Shown: positions 42,695-55,388, counted from the stretch's first letter. The stretch: DNA of 64,000 nucleotides from Nannocystis pusilla (GCF_020073745.1 NZ_JAIRAU010000019.1:1-64000); one strand, 5' to 3'. The notes: generated from the sequence alone by a model not told the origin. Numbers and translations are program-made.

Positions 42695-43822
42695 TCAGCG
42701 CGCGCCGGACTCGCTGCAGTGGCGCAGCGCGTCCTGCAGCGAGCGCAGCGTGTGCAGGCGGCTGAGGTCGATGCCCAGCTCGGCCATGATCTGGGCGATC
42801 GGCGGGCGGATGCCGGTGATGATCGCCTGGGCCCCGAGCAGGCGGACGCTGTGGATGATGCGAATCAGGTGCTCGGCGGACGTCGGGTCGACGGTGTCGA
42901 CGCCGGTGAGGTCGAGGATGGCGAAGCGGGCCCGCTTGTGCACGATCGCCTCGAGCAGGCCGTGCATGATGATCGCGGCGCGCTCGCCGTCGATCGAGCC
43001 GACCAGCGGGACCGCCAGCGCGTCGTGCCCGACCTCGATGATCGGGCTCGACAGGCGCAAGATGGCCTCCTTCTGCTCCTGGATGATGCGCATCTGCGAG
43101 CGCAGCAGCTCCTCGTCGCGGCGCCGCTCGGTGATGTTGGTGGAGATGCAGAAGGCCCCGGCGCTGTTGCCCTGGGCGTCGCGGCGCGGCAGCGTCGCCT
43201 GGCTGTACAGCTGATCGCCGAAGCTGAACTCGACCACACGCTGCTCGCCGCGGAACGCCGCGCTCATCGCCTCGTCGAGGCCGGGGATCACGCCGCCGTA
43301 GGCCTCGAACACGTTGAGGCCGACGTACTCCCCCGGCCTCACGCCGATCTCCGCCAACAGGCCGCCCTCGGAGACCTCGCAGATGCCGCGCAGGTCGACC
43401 GCGAACACGTTCGTCGGCACGTTGTTGACGAGCTCGCGGAGCAGTTGCGCCTGACGCATCGTGGTCAGGTCGCGGGTGACGTCGATGGCGAGCATCGCTG
43501 CGCCGGCGACGGCTCCGTCGGGCCCGGGCAGCGGATGGAACAATTGCAGCCAGTACGCCTCGCCGTGGACGCTCTCGGTCCGCACGCGCTCGCCGCTCAG
43601 GCACTTGCGCCAGACCGGGAGCACCTCGGGGCTCCTGGCGAACACGGCCGCCAGCGAATTGCCGAGCGTCGCCCGATCGGCGACGCCCATGGCTTCGAGC
43701 CCCCTTCCTTCTGCCATCGTCACGACCTCCTGGCCGTCGACGCAGATCAGCGCCGTGCCCTCCGACTCGAGCAGCTCGGCGAGGACCTGGAACTTGAGAG
43801 CCGAATTTACGGTGGCCGCCAT
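42695..43822 (-). CDS. PAS-PAS-STAS protein (RsbR-like)
   Basis: 375 residues from the ATG ending at 43822 (MAATVNSALKFQVLAELLES). PAS domains cover residues about 15-120 and 125-235 (SFGDQLYSQATLPRRDAQGN, STNITERRRDEELLRSQM). STAS covers about 250-370 (LRLSSPIIEVGHDALAVPLV, LDLTGVDTVDPTSAEHLIRI, LGAQAIITGIRPPIAQIM). Compared with RsbRA, the Thr in GTID is Ser here (GSID) and the VDT Thr is Pro. So its phosphorylation pattern is complementary to that of the globin-STAS protein at 4214, which keeps VDT but has Gly in GGID. It would be a stressosome sensor or similar STAS scaffold. No kinase is adjacent. Confidence 0.87.
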   Translation of the reverse strand: MAATVNSALKFQVLAELLESEGTALICVDGQEVVTMAEGRGLEAMGVADRATLGNSLAAVFARSPEVLPVWRKCLSGERVRTESVHGEAYWLQLFHPLPGPDGAVAGAAMLAIDVTRDLTTMRQAQLLRELVNNVPTNVFAVDLRGICEVSEGGLLAEIGVRPGEYVGLNVFEAYGGVIPGLDEAMSAAFRGEQRVVEFSFGDQLYSQATLPRRDAQGNSAGAFCISTNITERRRDEELLRSQMRIIQEQKEAILRLSSPIIEVGHDALAVPLVGSIDGERAAIIMHGLLEAIVHKRARFAILDLTGVDTVDPTSAEHLIRIIHSVRLLGAQAIITGIRPPIAQIMAELGIDLSRLHTLRSLQDALRHCSESGAR

Positions 43823-44000
43823 CGCCGGGCAGTGTATCGGGTCAAAGGCGGCGCCGCACCGACGGCCTCCGTGCGAAACACCCGACGGCCGACGGGCGCG
43901 CGGATCCGTGACTCGCGCCAATGCCGACAGCGCGAGGGCCGCGATCGCCGGTTTCGCGCGCTATCGCCCCTCACGCGATACGTGACGGATCCGCGCGTTT

Positions 44001-46727
<2,727 letters not shown>

Positions 46728-47123
46728 CTCCCACCTCCGATTGCGCCGAACAAAAATGTCAACGATCGTCCCCCCCCGGGTCCGATGCAATTGCGTGTCT
46801 GAGAGGCCCGCTTCCGGGCTCGGCGTGCGACACCCGCGCCGACTTATTAGTGCATGTTAGCAGGTCAAAGGATCATAGTGCTAGGGACTTATTAACTATT
46901 TCATGCGCGCGCGTGTCGCAGGCGCCCGCTCCGAATATCCCACCGCACCCGACCAGCGGCCGAACGACGCCCACCCGCGATGGGGTCGGCCGACCGAGGT
47001 TCTTGCCTGTATGTACAATCGCCACTCTGCACACACACGGCGGTTCCGCACGTCCGCTCAATTGGCGCCGCCCCGCCGAGCGCGGCTCGGGCGGGGCGCG
47101 AGGCGGACGCAGGCGACCGCCGT
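46728..47123. other. intergenic region with an AT-rich island
   Basis: No gene is seen. From 46838 to 46902 the sequence is unusually AT-rich for this genome. It holds the direct repeat GACTTATTA (46839 and 46884, 45 bp apart), a likely promoter or binding region upstream of the cytochrome gene. The rest is ordinary GC-rich sequence. Confidence 0.55.
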
Positions 47124-48374
47124 TCAGGCGGGGGTCATGCGGATCGGCAGCGACTTGAAGCCGCGGACCATCATGTTCGGCAGCCACTCGAGCGGCGCGT
47201 CGCTGTCGCGGTGCAGCTCGGAGAACGTGCGCAACAGCGTTTGAATCGCCAGACGTCCCTCGAGTCGCGACAGCGCCGCGCCGGGGCAAGTGTGGATACC
47301 GGAACTGAAGGACAGGTGACGAGTATCCTGGCGCTCGATGTCGAACCGGTCGGGATCGGGGAACCGACTACCGTCGCGGTTCGCGGAGACCAGCACGCTC
47401 AGCACATAGTCGCCCGCCGCGATCTTGCCCCCTGCGGACAGGTCGGTGATGTCCACGAGCGCCCGACGGAAGGTGCCGAAGGTCGGGCTGTCGTAGCGCA
47501 GCATCTCCTCGAGCGCGTTGTCGATGAGGCGCGGGTCCCGGCGCAGGCGCTCGGCCTGCTCGGGGTGGAGCAGCAGCGTGTGCACCGCGTTGGCCACCAT
47601 ATATAAGGTGGTCTCCTGGCTGGCGAGGAACAGGGTCACGCACATCGCCACGAGCTCGTCGTCGGTCATGCCGACGCCGTCGACCCGCGCCTCGATCAAC
47701 TTGCTGAGCAGGTCCTCGGTCGAGCGGCTGCGACGCGCGGCGATGTGCGCGTTGAAGTATTCGTAGTAGCTCATGACGCCGGCGTACGCCGACTCGACCG
47801 CCTCGGCGGAGGCGATGCCGGCCCCGAACAGCGACATGACGACGAGCGCGGTCTGCCGCAGCCGCTCGCCGTCCTCGCGCGGCACCCCCATCAACTCGCT
47901 GAAGACGATCATCGGCAGCTGCGCCGCGAAGTCGTCCACCACGTCCATCCGTCCACGCTCGCGGACCGCGCGGAGCAGCTCGTCGACCGCGCTCTGGATC
48001 CGCGGCCGCAGGCGCTCGACCGCCTGCACCGTGAACGCCCGGCTGATCAGCGCCCGCAGCCGCGTGTGGTTCGGCGGGTCCATGAACGCGACCCACTTCG
48101 AGACGAACGCGTTGAAGACGTCGAGCTTGTCACGCACGCGCTCGGGCGCGCCGAGGCCGTACTGCTCGGCCTTCGAGTTGGAGAACTCCGATCGCGTGTC
48201 GCGTAAGACCCGCTGGACGTCGGCGTAGCGGGTGAGCACCCAGCACTTCAACAGCGGGTGCCAAAATACCGGGTCCTCCTCGCGCATGCGACGGAGCGTG
48301 GGATAGGGGTCGGCGAAAAAGACCGGGCTCAGGATGTCGTACTTGACTACGGGCGCGGACGGTGACTGAAACAT
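47124..48374 (-). CDS. cytochrome P450
   Basis: 416 residues from the ATG ending at 48374 (MFQSPSAPVVKYDILSPVF). I-helix LFLASQETTLYMVANAV (the usual AGxxTT is here AS-QETT). E-x-x-R in EEMLRYDSPTFG; PERF-like DPDRFDIERQDTRHLSF. Haem loop FSSGIHTCPGAALSRLE with the Cys ligand. It is a soluble class-I type, needing ferredoxin and reductase (none nearby). The substrate is unknown. It is divergent from a very large kinase gene (375 bp between). It may hydroxylate a natural product or lipid; no gene cluster around it confirms this. Confidence 0.93.
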   Translation of the reverse strand: MFQSPSAPVVKYDILSPVFFADPYPTLRRMREEDPVFWHPLLKCWVLTRYADVQRVLRDTRSEFSNSKAEQYGLGAPERVRDKLDVFNAFVSKWVAFMDPPNHTRLRALISRAFTVQAVERLRPRIQSAVDELLRAVRERGRMDVVDDFAAQLPMIVFSELMGVPREDGERLRQTALVVMSLFGAGIASAEAVESAYAGVMSYYEYFNAHIAARRSRSTEDLLSKLIEARVDGVGMTDDELVAMCVTLFLASQETTLYMVANAVHTLLLHPEQAERLRRDPRLIDNALEEMLRYDSPTFGTFRRALVDITDLSAGGKIAAGDYVLSVLVSANRDGSRFPDPDRFDIERQDTRHLSFSSGIHTCPGAALSRLEGRLAIQTLLRTFSELHRDSDAPLEWLPNMMVRGFKSLPIRMTPA

Positions 48375-48749
48375 CGCGAGAGCTCCGGAGATCGTCCTGG
48401 CGGCGAGGCGCTCACGACGGCCGCCGACGGTCAAGATGGTTGAGTGTACATGGCGGCGCGGCGACCGAGAACCGAAACACGCGGCCGCGCCCGGCCGTGC
48501 TGCACGCATCGCGCGAATCGCCGGTGCGATGGAGCAAGGCGCGGTTTCGTGCCGCAGGCGCGCCGCGGCGCCACTGGAGGCACAGCGCGAGCAAACGCGG
48601 CGCGTCATCGCCGCCAGGCCGTCAAGGGGCGACCTCGCCTGCGGGCGTGGCCCTGCGCGGCGCGCGAATGCAGGGGGTCGGCGAGCGAGACGCACGCCTG
48701 GCCCGCCAAACAGTATGATACGCCTGTTCCGCGCAGCGACGCTCCACTC
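48375..48749. other. divergent intergenic region, no gene seen
   Basis: The region lies between the P450 and the large kinase-sensor gene. Frames are Arg/Ala-rich. A TGAGTGTACATGG stretch near 48441 and ACAGTATGATACG near 48709 are the only AT-richer patches; the latter may hold the kinase promoter. Confidence 0.45.
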
Positions 48750-51700
48750 ATGGACGCCTCTCCACGTTTCTCGCTCAAGCAACGGCTCCACGAGGGGCAG
48801 AACTCGATCATCTTCCGCGGCGTCCGCGAAGACGAGCAGACCCCCGTGGTGATCAAGGTGCTGAAGGGCGAGTACCCGAGCCCGCGCGCGCTGAGGCAGC
48901 TGCGCCGCGAGTTCGTCACCCTGCGCGAGCTCGACGTGCCCGGCGTCGTGCGCGTGTACTCGCTCGAGAACTACGGCAACGGCCTCGCCCTGGTGATGGA
49001 GGACGACGGCGGCGTGCCGCTGTCCGACGTCATCCGCGGCGAGGCGCTGCAGCTGCGCCGCGCGCTCGAGCTGGGCGTCTCGCTGGCAGACACCCTGGCC
49101 CGCCTCCACGAGCGCGCCATCATCCACAAGGACATCAAGCCGCACAACATCCTCGTCAACTCGTCGACCGGCAGCGTCAAGCTGATCGACTTCGGCATCG
49201 CGACCACCCTGGCCCACGAGGCGCCGCAGGTGTCGAGCCCCGAGGCGCTCGAGGGCACGCTGATGTACATGTCGCCCGAGCAGAGCGGGCGCGTGAACCG
49301 GGTCGTCGACCAGCGCACCGACCTCTACTCGCTCGGCGTCACGCTCTACGAGATGCTGACCGGCTCGGTGCCGTTCACCGCCAACGACGCGATGGAGCTG
49401 GTCCACAGCCACATCGCCCGCACGCCGGTGCCGCCGTGGGTGCGCACGCCGACGATCCCCCGCGTCGTCTCCGACATCGTCATGAAGCTCCTCGCCAAGG
49501 GGCCGGAGGACCGCTACCAGCACGCGCACGGGCTGTCGGCCGACCTCGCCCGCTGCCTCGCGGAGCTCGACGAGACGGGCGACGTGGCCGCGTTCGAGCT
49601 CGGCCAGGCCGACCGCGCCGACGTGCTGCGGATCCCGCAGAAGCTCTACGGCCGCGAGGCCGACGTCCGCGCGCTGACGGAGGCGTTCGCCCGCGTCCAG
49701 GACGGCCGCGCCGAGCTCCTGCTGGTCGCCGGCGGCGCCGGCGTCGGCAAGTCGATGCTGGCGCACGAGGTCCACCGCGCGATCGCCCGCAGCGGCGGCC
49801 GCTTCGTCAGCGGCAAGTTCGACCTCGTCCAGCGCAACGTGCCGTTCGGCGCGCTCGCCTCGGCGCTGTCCGAGCTGATCCGCCAGCTGCTCACCGAGTC
49901 GTCGCGCGCGCTGGCGGAGTGGCGCACCCGCATCCAGCTGGCGGTCGGACAGAGCGGCCAGCTGGTGGTCGACCTCGTGCCCGAGCTCGAGCGCGTCATC
50001 GGTCGCCAGCCGCCGCTGCCGCCGCTGCGCCCGACCGAGTCGCAGAACCGCTTCGGCCTGGTCATGCAGAACTTCGTGCGCGCCCTGTGCCCGCGCACGT
50101 CGCCGCTGGTGATCTTCCTCGACGACCTGCAGTGGGCCGACGCCGGCACGCTGTCGCTGCTGCGCCTGATCCTCACCGACCCCGACGGCGGCCACCTGCT
50201 GATCGTCGGCGCCTACCGCGACGCCGAGGTCGACCTCGGCCACCCGCTGCGCGCCGCCGTCACCCAGCTGCGCAAGGACGGCGTGGCCCTCCACGAGCTG
50301 AGCCTCGGACCGCTCGACCGCGCCAGCGTGCGCGCGCTGCTGGCAGACACGCTGACGCGCGAGCGCCCCGGCGTGGCCCCGCCGCGCGACGAGGTCGAAC
50401 GCCTCGACGGCCTCGCGTCGCTGGTGTTCGACAAGACCCACGGCAACCCGTTCTTCCTGACGCAGTTCTTGCTGATGCTGCACCGCGGCGGCCTGATCCG
50501 CTTCGACGCGGCCGCCGGCGTCTGGTCGTGGGACGCCGCGGCCGTGGCCGCCGCGCCGATCACCGAGAACGTGGCCGAGCTGATGTCGGAGCGGCTGCGC
50601 GAGTTCTCGGCCGACACGCAGCAGTTGCTGGCGATCGCCGCCTGCGTCGGCCACGAGTTCGACGTCGTCAGCCTGGCGCGGATCTCCGAGCGCAGCCTCG
50701 CGCGGGTGGCCGCCGAGCTGTGGCCCGCCCTGCACGCCGGCCTGGTCGTGCCGCTCGACTCGAACTACCGCCTGCTCGCGGCCACCGACGACGGCCCGCC
50801 CGAGGCGAATGAGACAGCGGAGCTGGTGGTCGCGTGCCGGTTCCTGCACGACCGCGTGCAGCAGGCGGCGCTGTCGCTCAGCACGCCCGAGGCGCTGCAC
50901 GAGGTCCACCTGCGGATCGGTCGCAGCCTGCAGGCCGCGCACGTCGGCGAGCTGCGGGGCGACGCGCTGTTCGAGGTGGTCCGCCACCTCAACGCCGGTG
51001 CCCCGCGCCTGACCGACCCGCGCGAGCGGCTGCAGCTGGCCCGCGCCAACCTCGAGGCCGCGCGCGCGGCCAAGCGGGCCACCGCGTACGCCGCCGGCGC
51101 AGCGTTCGCCGCCGCCGGCGTCGCCGTGCTCCCCGACGCCTCGTGGGACTCGGAGTACGCGCTGACCCTCGGGCTGCAGCGCGAGCAGGCCGAGTGCGAC
51201 TACATGTGCGGCCGCGTCGACTTGGCCGACGCCAAGCTCGAGGAGCTGATCGGCCGCGCCCGCTCGCCGGTCGAGCAGGCCGACCTGTTCGCGCTGCGCA
51301 TCATGCTGCTGTGCTCGCAGGGCCGCTTCGCCGAGGGCCTGGTGGCCAGCCGCGCCGGGCTCGCGCAGTTCGGCGAGCGCCTGCCCGAGGGCCCCGAGGA
51401 GACGATGGCGACCTTCGGCGCCGTCTACGGCGAGATCGAGGCCAACCTCGCCGGCCGCACCGTCGAGTCGCTGGCCGACGCCCCGGCGATGCGCGACCCG
51501 GCCCACTCCGGGGTGCTGCGCCTGCTCAACGAGGCGTTCGGCGCCGGCTTCGTGGTCGACGCCCGCCTCGGCTCGGTCGTCATCCTCAAGCACGTCCTGC
51601 TGTCGCTCACCCACGGGCCCGGCGAGCTGTCGGCGTTCGGCTTCGCGACCTACGGCTACCTGCTGGTCGGCCCGCTCGGCCGCCCCGCCGACGCCCTGCG

Positions 51701-54011
51701 CTTCGGCCGGCTGGCGCTGCAGCTGCTCGAGCGCTTCACCTCGACCGAGGTCGCCAGCCGCGTGCACTTCATGGTCGGCTTCTACACCGGCCACACCCGC
51801 CCGCTGCGCGACAGCCTGCACCACCTCCACCAGGCCCGCGTCCTCGGCCTCGAGCACGGCGACTTCATGTACGCCTCGCAGGGCGCGGTGTTCCACGCGC
51901 TCGCCAACCTGCGCCGCGGCGAGGACCTGTCGGCCGTGCGCGAAGAGATCGACCAGGGCCAGGCGCTGATGGTGCGCACGCGCGACGCGATGTCGACCGC
52001 CCAGCTGGTGCTGCTCGGCGAGGTCGTCGACGCGCTGCAGCACGAGCGGTGGTTCGGCGGCCCGCTGTTCGGCGACAACGAGGGCGAGGCGGCCTGGCTG
52101 CGCGGCGTCGACGCGGCCGGCCTGGTGATCGTGCGCTGCCTGCACCACATCACCAAGCTGATGGTGGCGACGCTGTTCGAGGCGTACCCCGAGGCGCTGG
52201 CGCTGATCGCCGCCGCCCAGCCGCTGATGTTCATCTCGGTGGGCGGACCGCAGACCGCCGACCTGCCGTTTTACGCCGCGCTGGCGCTGGCCGCCAGCCA
52301 CGGCCTCGCCGAGGACGAGGCCGAGCGCGCGTCGCTGATGGAGAAGCTGCTCGAGCACCGCGCGGTCACGGCCACGTGGGCCCAGCTGTGCCCCGAGAAC
52401 GAGCAGCACCGCCTGCACATCATCGACGCCGAGATCGCCCGCCTGCGCGGCCAGGACCTGGTCGCCCTCGACGAGTACGACCGCGCGATCGAGTGGGCCC
52501 GCCGCAGCCAGTTCATCCACCACGAGGCGATCGCCAACGAGCTGTGCGGCCGCTTCCACCAGCACCGCGGCCGCAGCCAGATCGCCCGCGTCTACCTCGG
52601 CCAGGCCCGCTACGGCTACGAGCGCTGGGGCGCGCTCGCCAAGGTCCGCGCGCTCGACGTCAAGTACCCGCACCTGGCCGCCCGCGCCGAGACCGTCGGC
52701 AGCACGATCACCGCCAGCAGCAACCGCGCGCTCATCACCAGCTCGCTGTCGACCACCGGCAACCAGGGCCTCGACCTCACCAGCGTCATCAAGGCCGCAC
52801 AGGCGCTCACCGCCGAGATCGCGGTCGAACCACTGCTCGAGAAGATCATCCAGATCATGATCGAGAACGCCGGCGCCCGCCGCGGGGTGCTGCTGCTCGA
52901 GCGCGACGGCCAGCTGTGCGTGGTCGCCGAGTCGTCGGTCGACACCGGCTCGTACACGCTCAAGGTCCCGCTGCCGCTGCCCGAGGCCGCGTCCGTGCCG
53001 GTCTCGATCGTCAACTACGTCGTCCACACCAGCGACAGCGTGGTCCTCGAGGACGCCGCCCGCGCCGGCCCGTTCACCACCGACGCCTACGTGGCCCGCA
53101 GCGGTATGCGCTCGATCCTCTGCACGCCGCTGGTCCACCAGACCAAGCTCACCGGCGTGCTCTACCTCGAGAACGAGCTGATCCCGTCGGTGTTCCCCGA
53201 GGCCCGCCTCCACACGCTCAAGCTCATCGCCTCGCAGGCCGCGATCTCGATCGAGAACGCCAACCTGTACGCCAACATGGAGCGGCTGGTCCAGAAGCGC
53301 ACCGACGAGCTCCACCGCGTCAACCAGTCGCTGACCGCCAGCAACGCCGAGCTCGACGCGTTCGCCCGCACGGTCGCCCACGACCTCAAGAACCCGCTCG
53401 GGGCGATGGTCGGCTACTCCGAGTACCTGCTCGAGCACATCGACGAGGTCGATACCGACGAGGTCGAGCGCGTGGTCGAGAACATCCGCCGCGCGTCGCA
53501 CACCGCGACCAACATCATCGACGAGCTGCTGCTGCTGGCCGGGGTGCGCAAGCAGCAGGTCCAGTCGAGCCGCCTCGACATGGGCGCGATCATCCTCCAG
53601 GTCCAGCAGCGCATGGCTTACATGCTGACCGAGTACGCCGGCGAGCTGTCGGCGCCGCAGACCTGGCCGGCGGCCCTCGGCTACGCGCCGTGGATCGAGG
53701 AGGCGTGGACGAACTACATCAGCAACGGGCTCAAGTACGGCGGCTCGCCGCCGCGGCTCGAGCTCGGGGCCGACGAGCTCGACGACGGCAAGATCCGCTT
53801 CTGGGTCCGCGACAACGGGCCGGGCATCGAACCGGCGGCGCAGGAGCGGCTGTTCGCGGAGTTCTCTCGCCTCGACAACGTCCGCGCCGAGGGGCACGGG
53901 CTCGGGCTGTCGATCGTGCGCCGGATCATCGAGCGCCTCGGCGGGACGGTCGGCGTCGAGTCCGAGCTCGGACGCGGCAGCTTGTTCTTCTTCACGCTGC
54001 CGACCGCCTGA
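48750..54011 (+). CDS. Ser/Thr kinase - ATPase - GAF - histidine kinase hybrid
   Basis: 1,753 residues from the ATG at 48750. Residues about 8-270 are a Ser/Thr kinase (catalytic loop HKDIKPHNILV near 126, DFG at LIDFGIA). Walker A AGGAGVGKSM is near 325 and Walker B VIFLDDLQWAD near 453, in an AAA-type predicted ATPase. A long TPR-like helical region follows. A GAF domain is at about 1355-1505. The histidine kinase comes last: His in AHDLKNPLGAMVGYSEYLLE (about 1543), N box EEAWTNYISNGLKYGG, G1 FWVRDNGPGI, G2 GHGLGLSIVRRI. It has the combination typical of bacterial PknB-AAA-GAF-HK sensor proteins, cytoplasmic, with no membrane segment. It could signal through both Ser/Thr and His chemistry. 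No response regulator is next to it. Confidence 0.92.
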   Translation: MDASPRFSLKQRLHEGQNSIIFRGVREDEQTPVVIKVLKGEYPSPRALRQLRREFVTLRELDVPGVVRVYSLENYGNGLALVMEDDGGVPLSDVIRGEALQLRRALELGVSLADTLARLHERAIIHKDIKPHNILVNSSTGSVKLIDFGIATTLAHEAPQVSSPEALEGTLMYMSPEQSGRVNRVVDQRTDLYSLGVTLYEMLTGSVPFTANDAMELVHSHIARTPVPPWVRTPTIPRVVSDIVMKLLAKGPEDRYQHAHGLSADLARCLAELDETGDVAAFELGQADRADVLRIPQKLYGREADVRALTEAFARVQDGRAELLLVAGGAGVGKSMLAHEVHRAIARSGGRFVSGKFDLVQRNVPFGALASALSELIRQLLTESSRALAEWRTRIQLAVGQSGQLVVDLVPELERVIGRQPPLPPLRPTESQNRFGLVMQNFVRALCPRTSPLVIFLDDLQWADAGTLSLLRLILTDPDGGHLLIVGAYRDAEVDLGHPLRAAVTQLRKDGVALHELSLGPLDRASVRALLADTLTRERPGVAPPRDEVERLDGLASLVFDKTHGNPFFLTQFLLMLHRGGLIRFDAAAGVWSWDAAAVAAAPITENVAELMSERLREFSADTQQLLAIAACVGHEFDVVSLARISERSLARVAAELWPALHAGLVVPLDSNYRLLAATDDGPPEANETAELVVACRFLHDRVQQAALSLSTPEALHEVHLRIGRSLQAAHVGELRGDALFEVVRHLNAGAPRLTDPRERLQLARANLEAARAAKRATAYAAGAAFAAAGVAVLPDASWDSEYALTLGLQREQAECDYMCGRVDLADAKLEELIGRARSPVEQADLFALRIMLLCSQGRFAEGLVASRAGLAQFGERLPEGPEETMATFGAVYGEIEANLAGRTVESLADAPAMRDPAHSGVLRLLNEAFGAGFVVDARLGSVVILKHVLLSLTHGPGELSAFGFATYGYLLVGPLGRPADALRFGRLALQLLERFTSTEVASRVHFMVGFYTGHTRPLRDSLHHLHQARVLGLEHGDFMYASQGAVFHALANLRRGEDLSAVREEIDQGQALMVRTRDAMSTAQLVLLGEVVDALQHERWFGGPLFGDNEGEAAWLRGVDAAGLVIVRCLHHITKLMVATLFEAYPEALALIAAAQPLMFISVGGPQTADLPFYAALALAASHGLAEDEAERASLMEKLLEHRAVTATWAQLCPENEQHRLHIIDAEIARLRGQDLVALDEYDRAIEWARRSQFIHHEAIANELCGRFHQHRGRSQIARVYLGQARYGYERWGALAKVRALDVKYPHLAARAETVGSTITASSNRALITSSLSTTGNQGLDLTSVIKAAQALTAEIAVEPLLEKIIQIMIENAGARRGVLLLERDGQLCVVAESSVDTGSYTLKVPLPLPEAASVPVSIVNYVVHTSDSVVLEDAARAGPFTTDAYVARSGMRSILCTPLVHQTKLTGVLYLENELIPSVFPEARLHTLKLIASQAAISIENANLYANMERLVQKRTDELHRVNQSLTASNAELDAFARTVAHDLKNPLGAMVGYSEYLLEHIDEVDTDEVERVVENIRRASHTATNIIDELLLLAGVRKQQVQSSRLDMGAIILQVQQRMAYMLTEYAGELSAPQTWPAALGYAPWIEEAWTNYISNGLKYGGSPPRLELGADELDDGKIRFWVRDNGPGIEPAAQERLFAEFSRLDNVRAEGHGLGLSIVRRIIERLGGTVGVESELGRGSLFFFTLPTA

Positions 54012-54028
54012 CGCCCTCGCGCACGGGG

Positions 54029-54250
54029 CTCTCGCGCGACTGGGCGCGGAGGCTCTCGCGCGACTGAGGGCGCGGAGACTCTCGCGCGACTGATGGCGCG
54101 GGGCCTGGAAGACCTGGGTGGCGGCGGGCGCGGAGGCTCTCGCGCGACTGATGGCGCGGGGCCTGGAAGACCCGGGTGACGGCGGGCGCGGTGGCTCTCG
54201 CGCGACTGATGGCGCGGGGCCTGGAAGACCTGGGTGACGGCGGGCACGGA
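54029..54250. repeat. 58-bp tandem repeats with two short partial units
   Basis: The sequence CTCTCGCGCGACTG starts at 54029, 54053, 54079, 54137 and 54195. The last two steps are exactly 58 bp, with a unit containing GGCGCGGGGCCTGGAAGACC and GGGTG-CGGCGGGCGCGG. The first two are short (24 and 26 bp). It lies just after the large kinase gene, in a 681-bp region without a gene. Confidence 0.8.
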
Positions 54251-54475
54251 GCGGCGGACGCAGGTCCCTCGCTCGGCGGGCCCCTACCGGTTCACGTGCT
54301 CGGCGCGGTGGCTCCGAACAAGATGGTCTTGAGGACAGGTGCATCGCGCGCGCATAGGACAGGCGCCTGCGCGCGCTGAACCGCGTCTCCGTCCCACCGG
54401 CGTCCCACATCCGCCGCTCCGCGCCCGCCTACGACGATCGTCGCCCGCCCCGCTCTTCGCCCGCCAACGCCCCTT
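54195..54475 (-). repeat. 300-bp repeat family, inverted copy
   Basis: This is an imperfect reverse complement of the element at 56056-56362. Shared blocks include GCGGACGCAGGTCCCTCGCT, CCCCTACCGGTTCACGTGCT, GAACCGCGTCTCCGTCCCAC and the CATCCGCCGCTCCGCGCCCG end. A palindrome pair (core near 54322 and 54336) is in the middle. Boundaries are approximate. Confidence 0.75.
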
Positions 54476-54623
54476 CCCACATCCACCACCCCGCGCCCGC
54501 CTACGACGATCGTCGCGCGCCCCGCTCGTCGCCCGGCAACGTCCCTTCCCACATCCGCCGCTCCGCGCCCGCCTACGACGATCGTCGCCCGCCCCCGCTT
54601 ATCGCCCGGCAACGACCCTTCCC
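54407..54623. repeat. three 72-bp tandem repeats
   Basis: Three units, 72, 72 and 73 bp, each with ACATCC-CC-CC-C-GCGCCCGCC, then TACGACGATCGTCG, CCCCGCT and a short ending CCCTTCCC. The same unit is present once in each copy of the 300-bp element at 56 kb. 72 is 24 codons, and one minus-strand frame stays open through it (RATIVVGGRG repeated), but no start is supported. Regarded as non-coding. Confidence 0.8.
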
Positions 54624-54692
54624 ACATGCGCCGCTTCACGCGGCGTCGCAGCCGCGTGCCGGGCCGCTCGCGTGAGGAGACCGGCGGGCCTG

Positions 54693-55334
54693 CTATCCGC
54701 AGGTTGCGCGCCGCGTCCGCTCTGCCGGCCAGGGGTCGACCCACGCCGGGATTCGCATCAGTCCGTCGAGCCAGCGCACGACGTTGGAGAAATCGGCGAG
54801 CGGCATCTCCGACTCGCGCCAGTAGGTGGCCATCGACGCCAGGTGGAAGTCGGCGATCGTCAGGCGCCCGCAGGCCACGAACTCTCGCCCCTTGAGGTGT
54901 TCGTCGAGCACCTTCGCGTAGCGCAGCAGGCCGTCGACCTTGGCATTCAGCTCCTCGCGGTCGGGCGTGCCGAACCCGAACCCCGGCTTGATGATGTGCT
55001 CGAAGTAGAACGAGCCGACCGCCTCGCTCCAGTGGCAGTCGTTCCAGCCGAGCCAGCGCAGCACCTCGACCTGTTCGGCCGGGGCGTGCGCCGGCCACAT
55101 GTCGGAGCCGGCCTTGATGCACAGGTAGGCCATGATCGCCGACGACTCCCACAGCACGAACTCGCCGTCGACGAGGACCGGCGCCTTCATGTTGGGGTTG
55201 AGCCTGGCGTACGCGGGGGTCTTGAGGTCGCCCCCCACCAGATCGAGCTCGACGAACTCGGCCGTCATTCCGAGGTGTTTCACCAGGGCCAGCACCCGTC
55301 GCGGGGCCTGGGCCTCGAACCAGTAGATCTTCAT
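54693..55334 (-). CDS. glutathione S-transferase
   Basis: 213 residues. Start: the ATG at 55332-55334 has GGAGG six bases upstream; an ATG at 55340 sits directly against GGAGG and is rejected. N-terminal thioredoxin fold (IYWFEAQAPRRVLALVKHLG, then LNPNMKAPVLVDGEFVLWES with the cis-Pro and ES pair). C-terminal helical domain (VDGLLRYAKVLDEHLKGREF, RLTIADFHLASMATY). It should conjugate or reduce electrophiles in the cytoplasm. Divergent from a TetR regulator, with a strong palindrome (55389-55408) between. It is bounded, with that gene, by inverted copies of a 300-bp repeat. Confidence 0.9.
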   Translation of the reverse strand: MKIYWFEAQAPRRVLALVKHLGMTAEFVELDLVGGDLKTPAYARLNPNMKAPVLVDGEFVLWESSAIMAYLCIKAGSDMWPAHAPAEQVEVLRWLGWNDCHWSEAVGSFYFEHIIKPGFGFGTPDREELNAKVDGLLRYAKVLDEHLKGREFVACGRLTIADFHLASMATYWRESEMPLADFSNVVRWLDGLMRIPAWVDPWPAERTRRATCG

Positions 55335-55388
55335 GTTCATCCTCCGTGCGGCTCGTGTGTCCGCCGCGAGGAACGTAGCCCGCGACTA

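Noticed and set aside
54012..54692. Possible CRISPR array in the repeated region after the kinase
   Set aside because: Repeat units are long and adjacent with no unique spacers, and there are no cas genes.
54292..55152. Minus-strand frame with three RATIVVGGRG repeats
   Set aside because: The repeats come from the 72-bp tandem DNA, the frame continues as noise through the GST gene, and the start is not supported.
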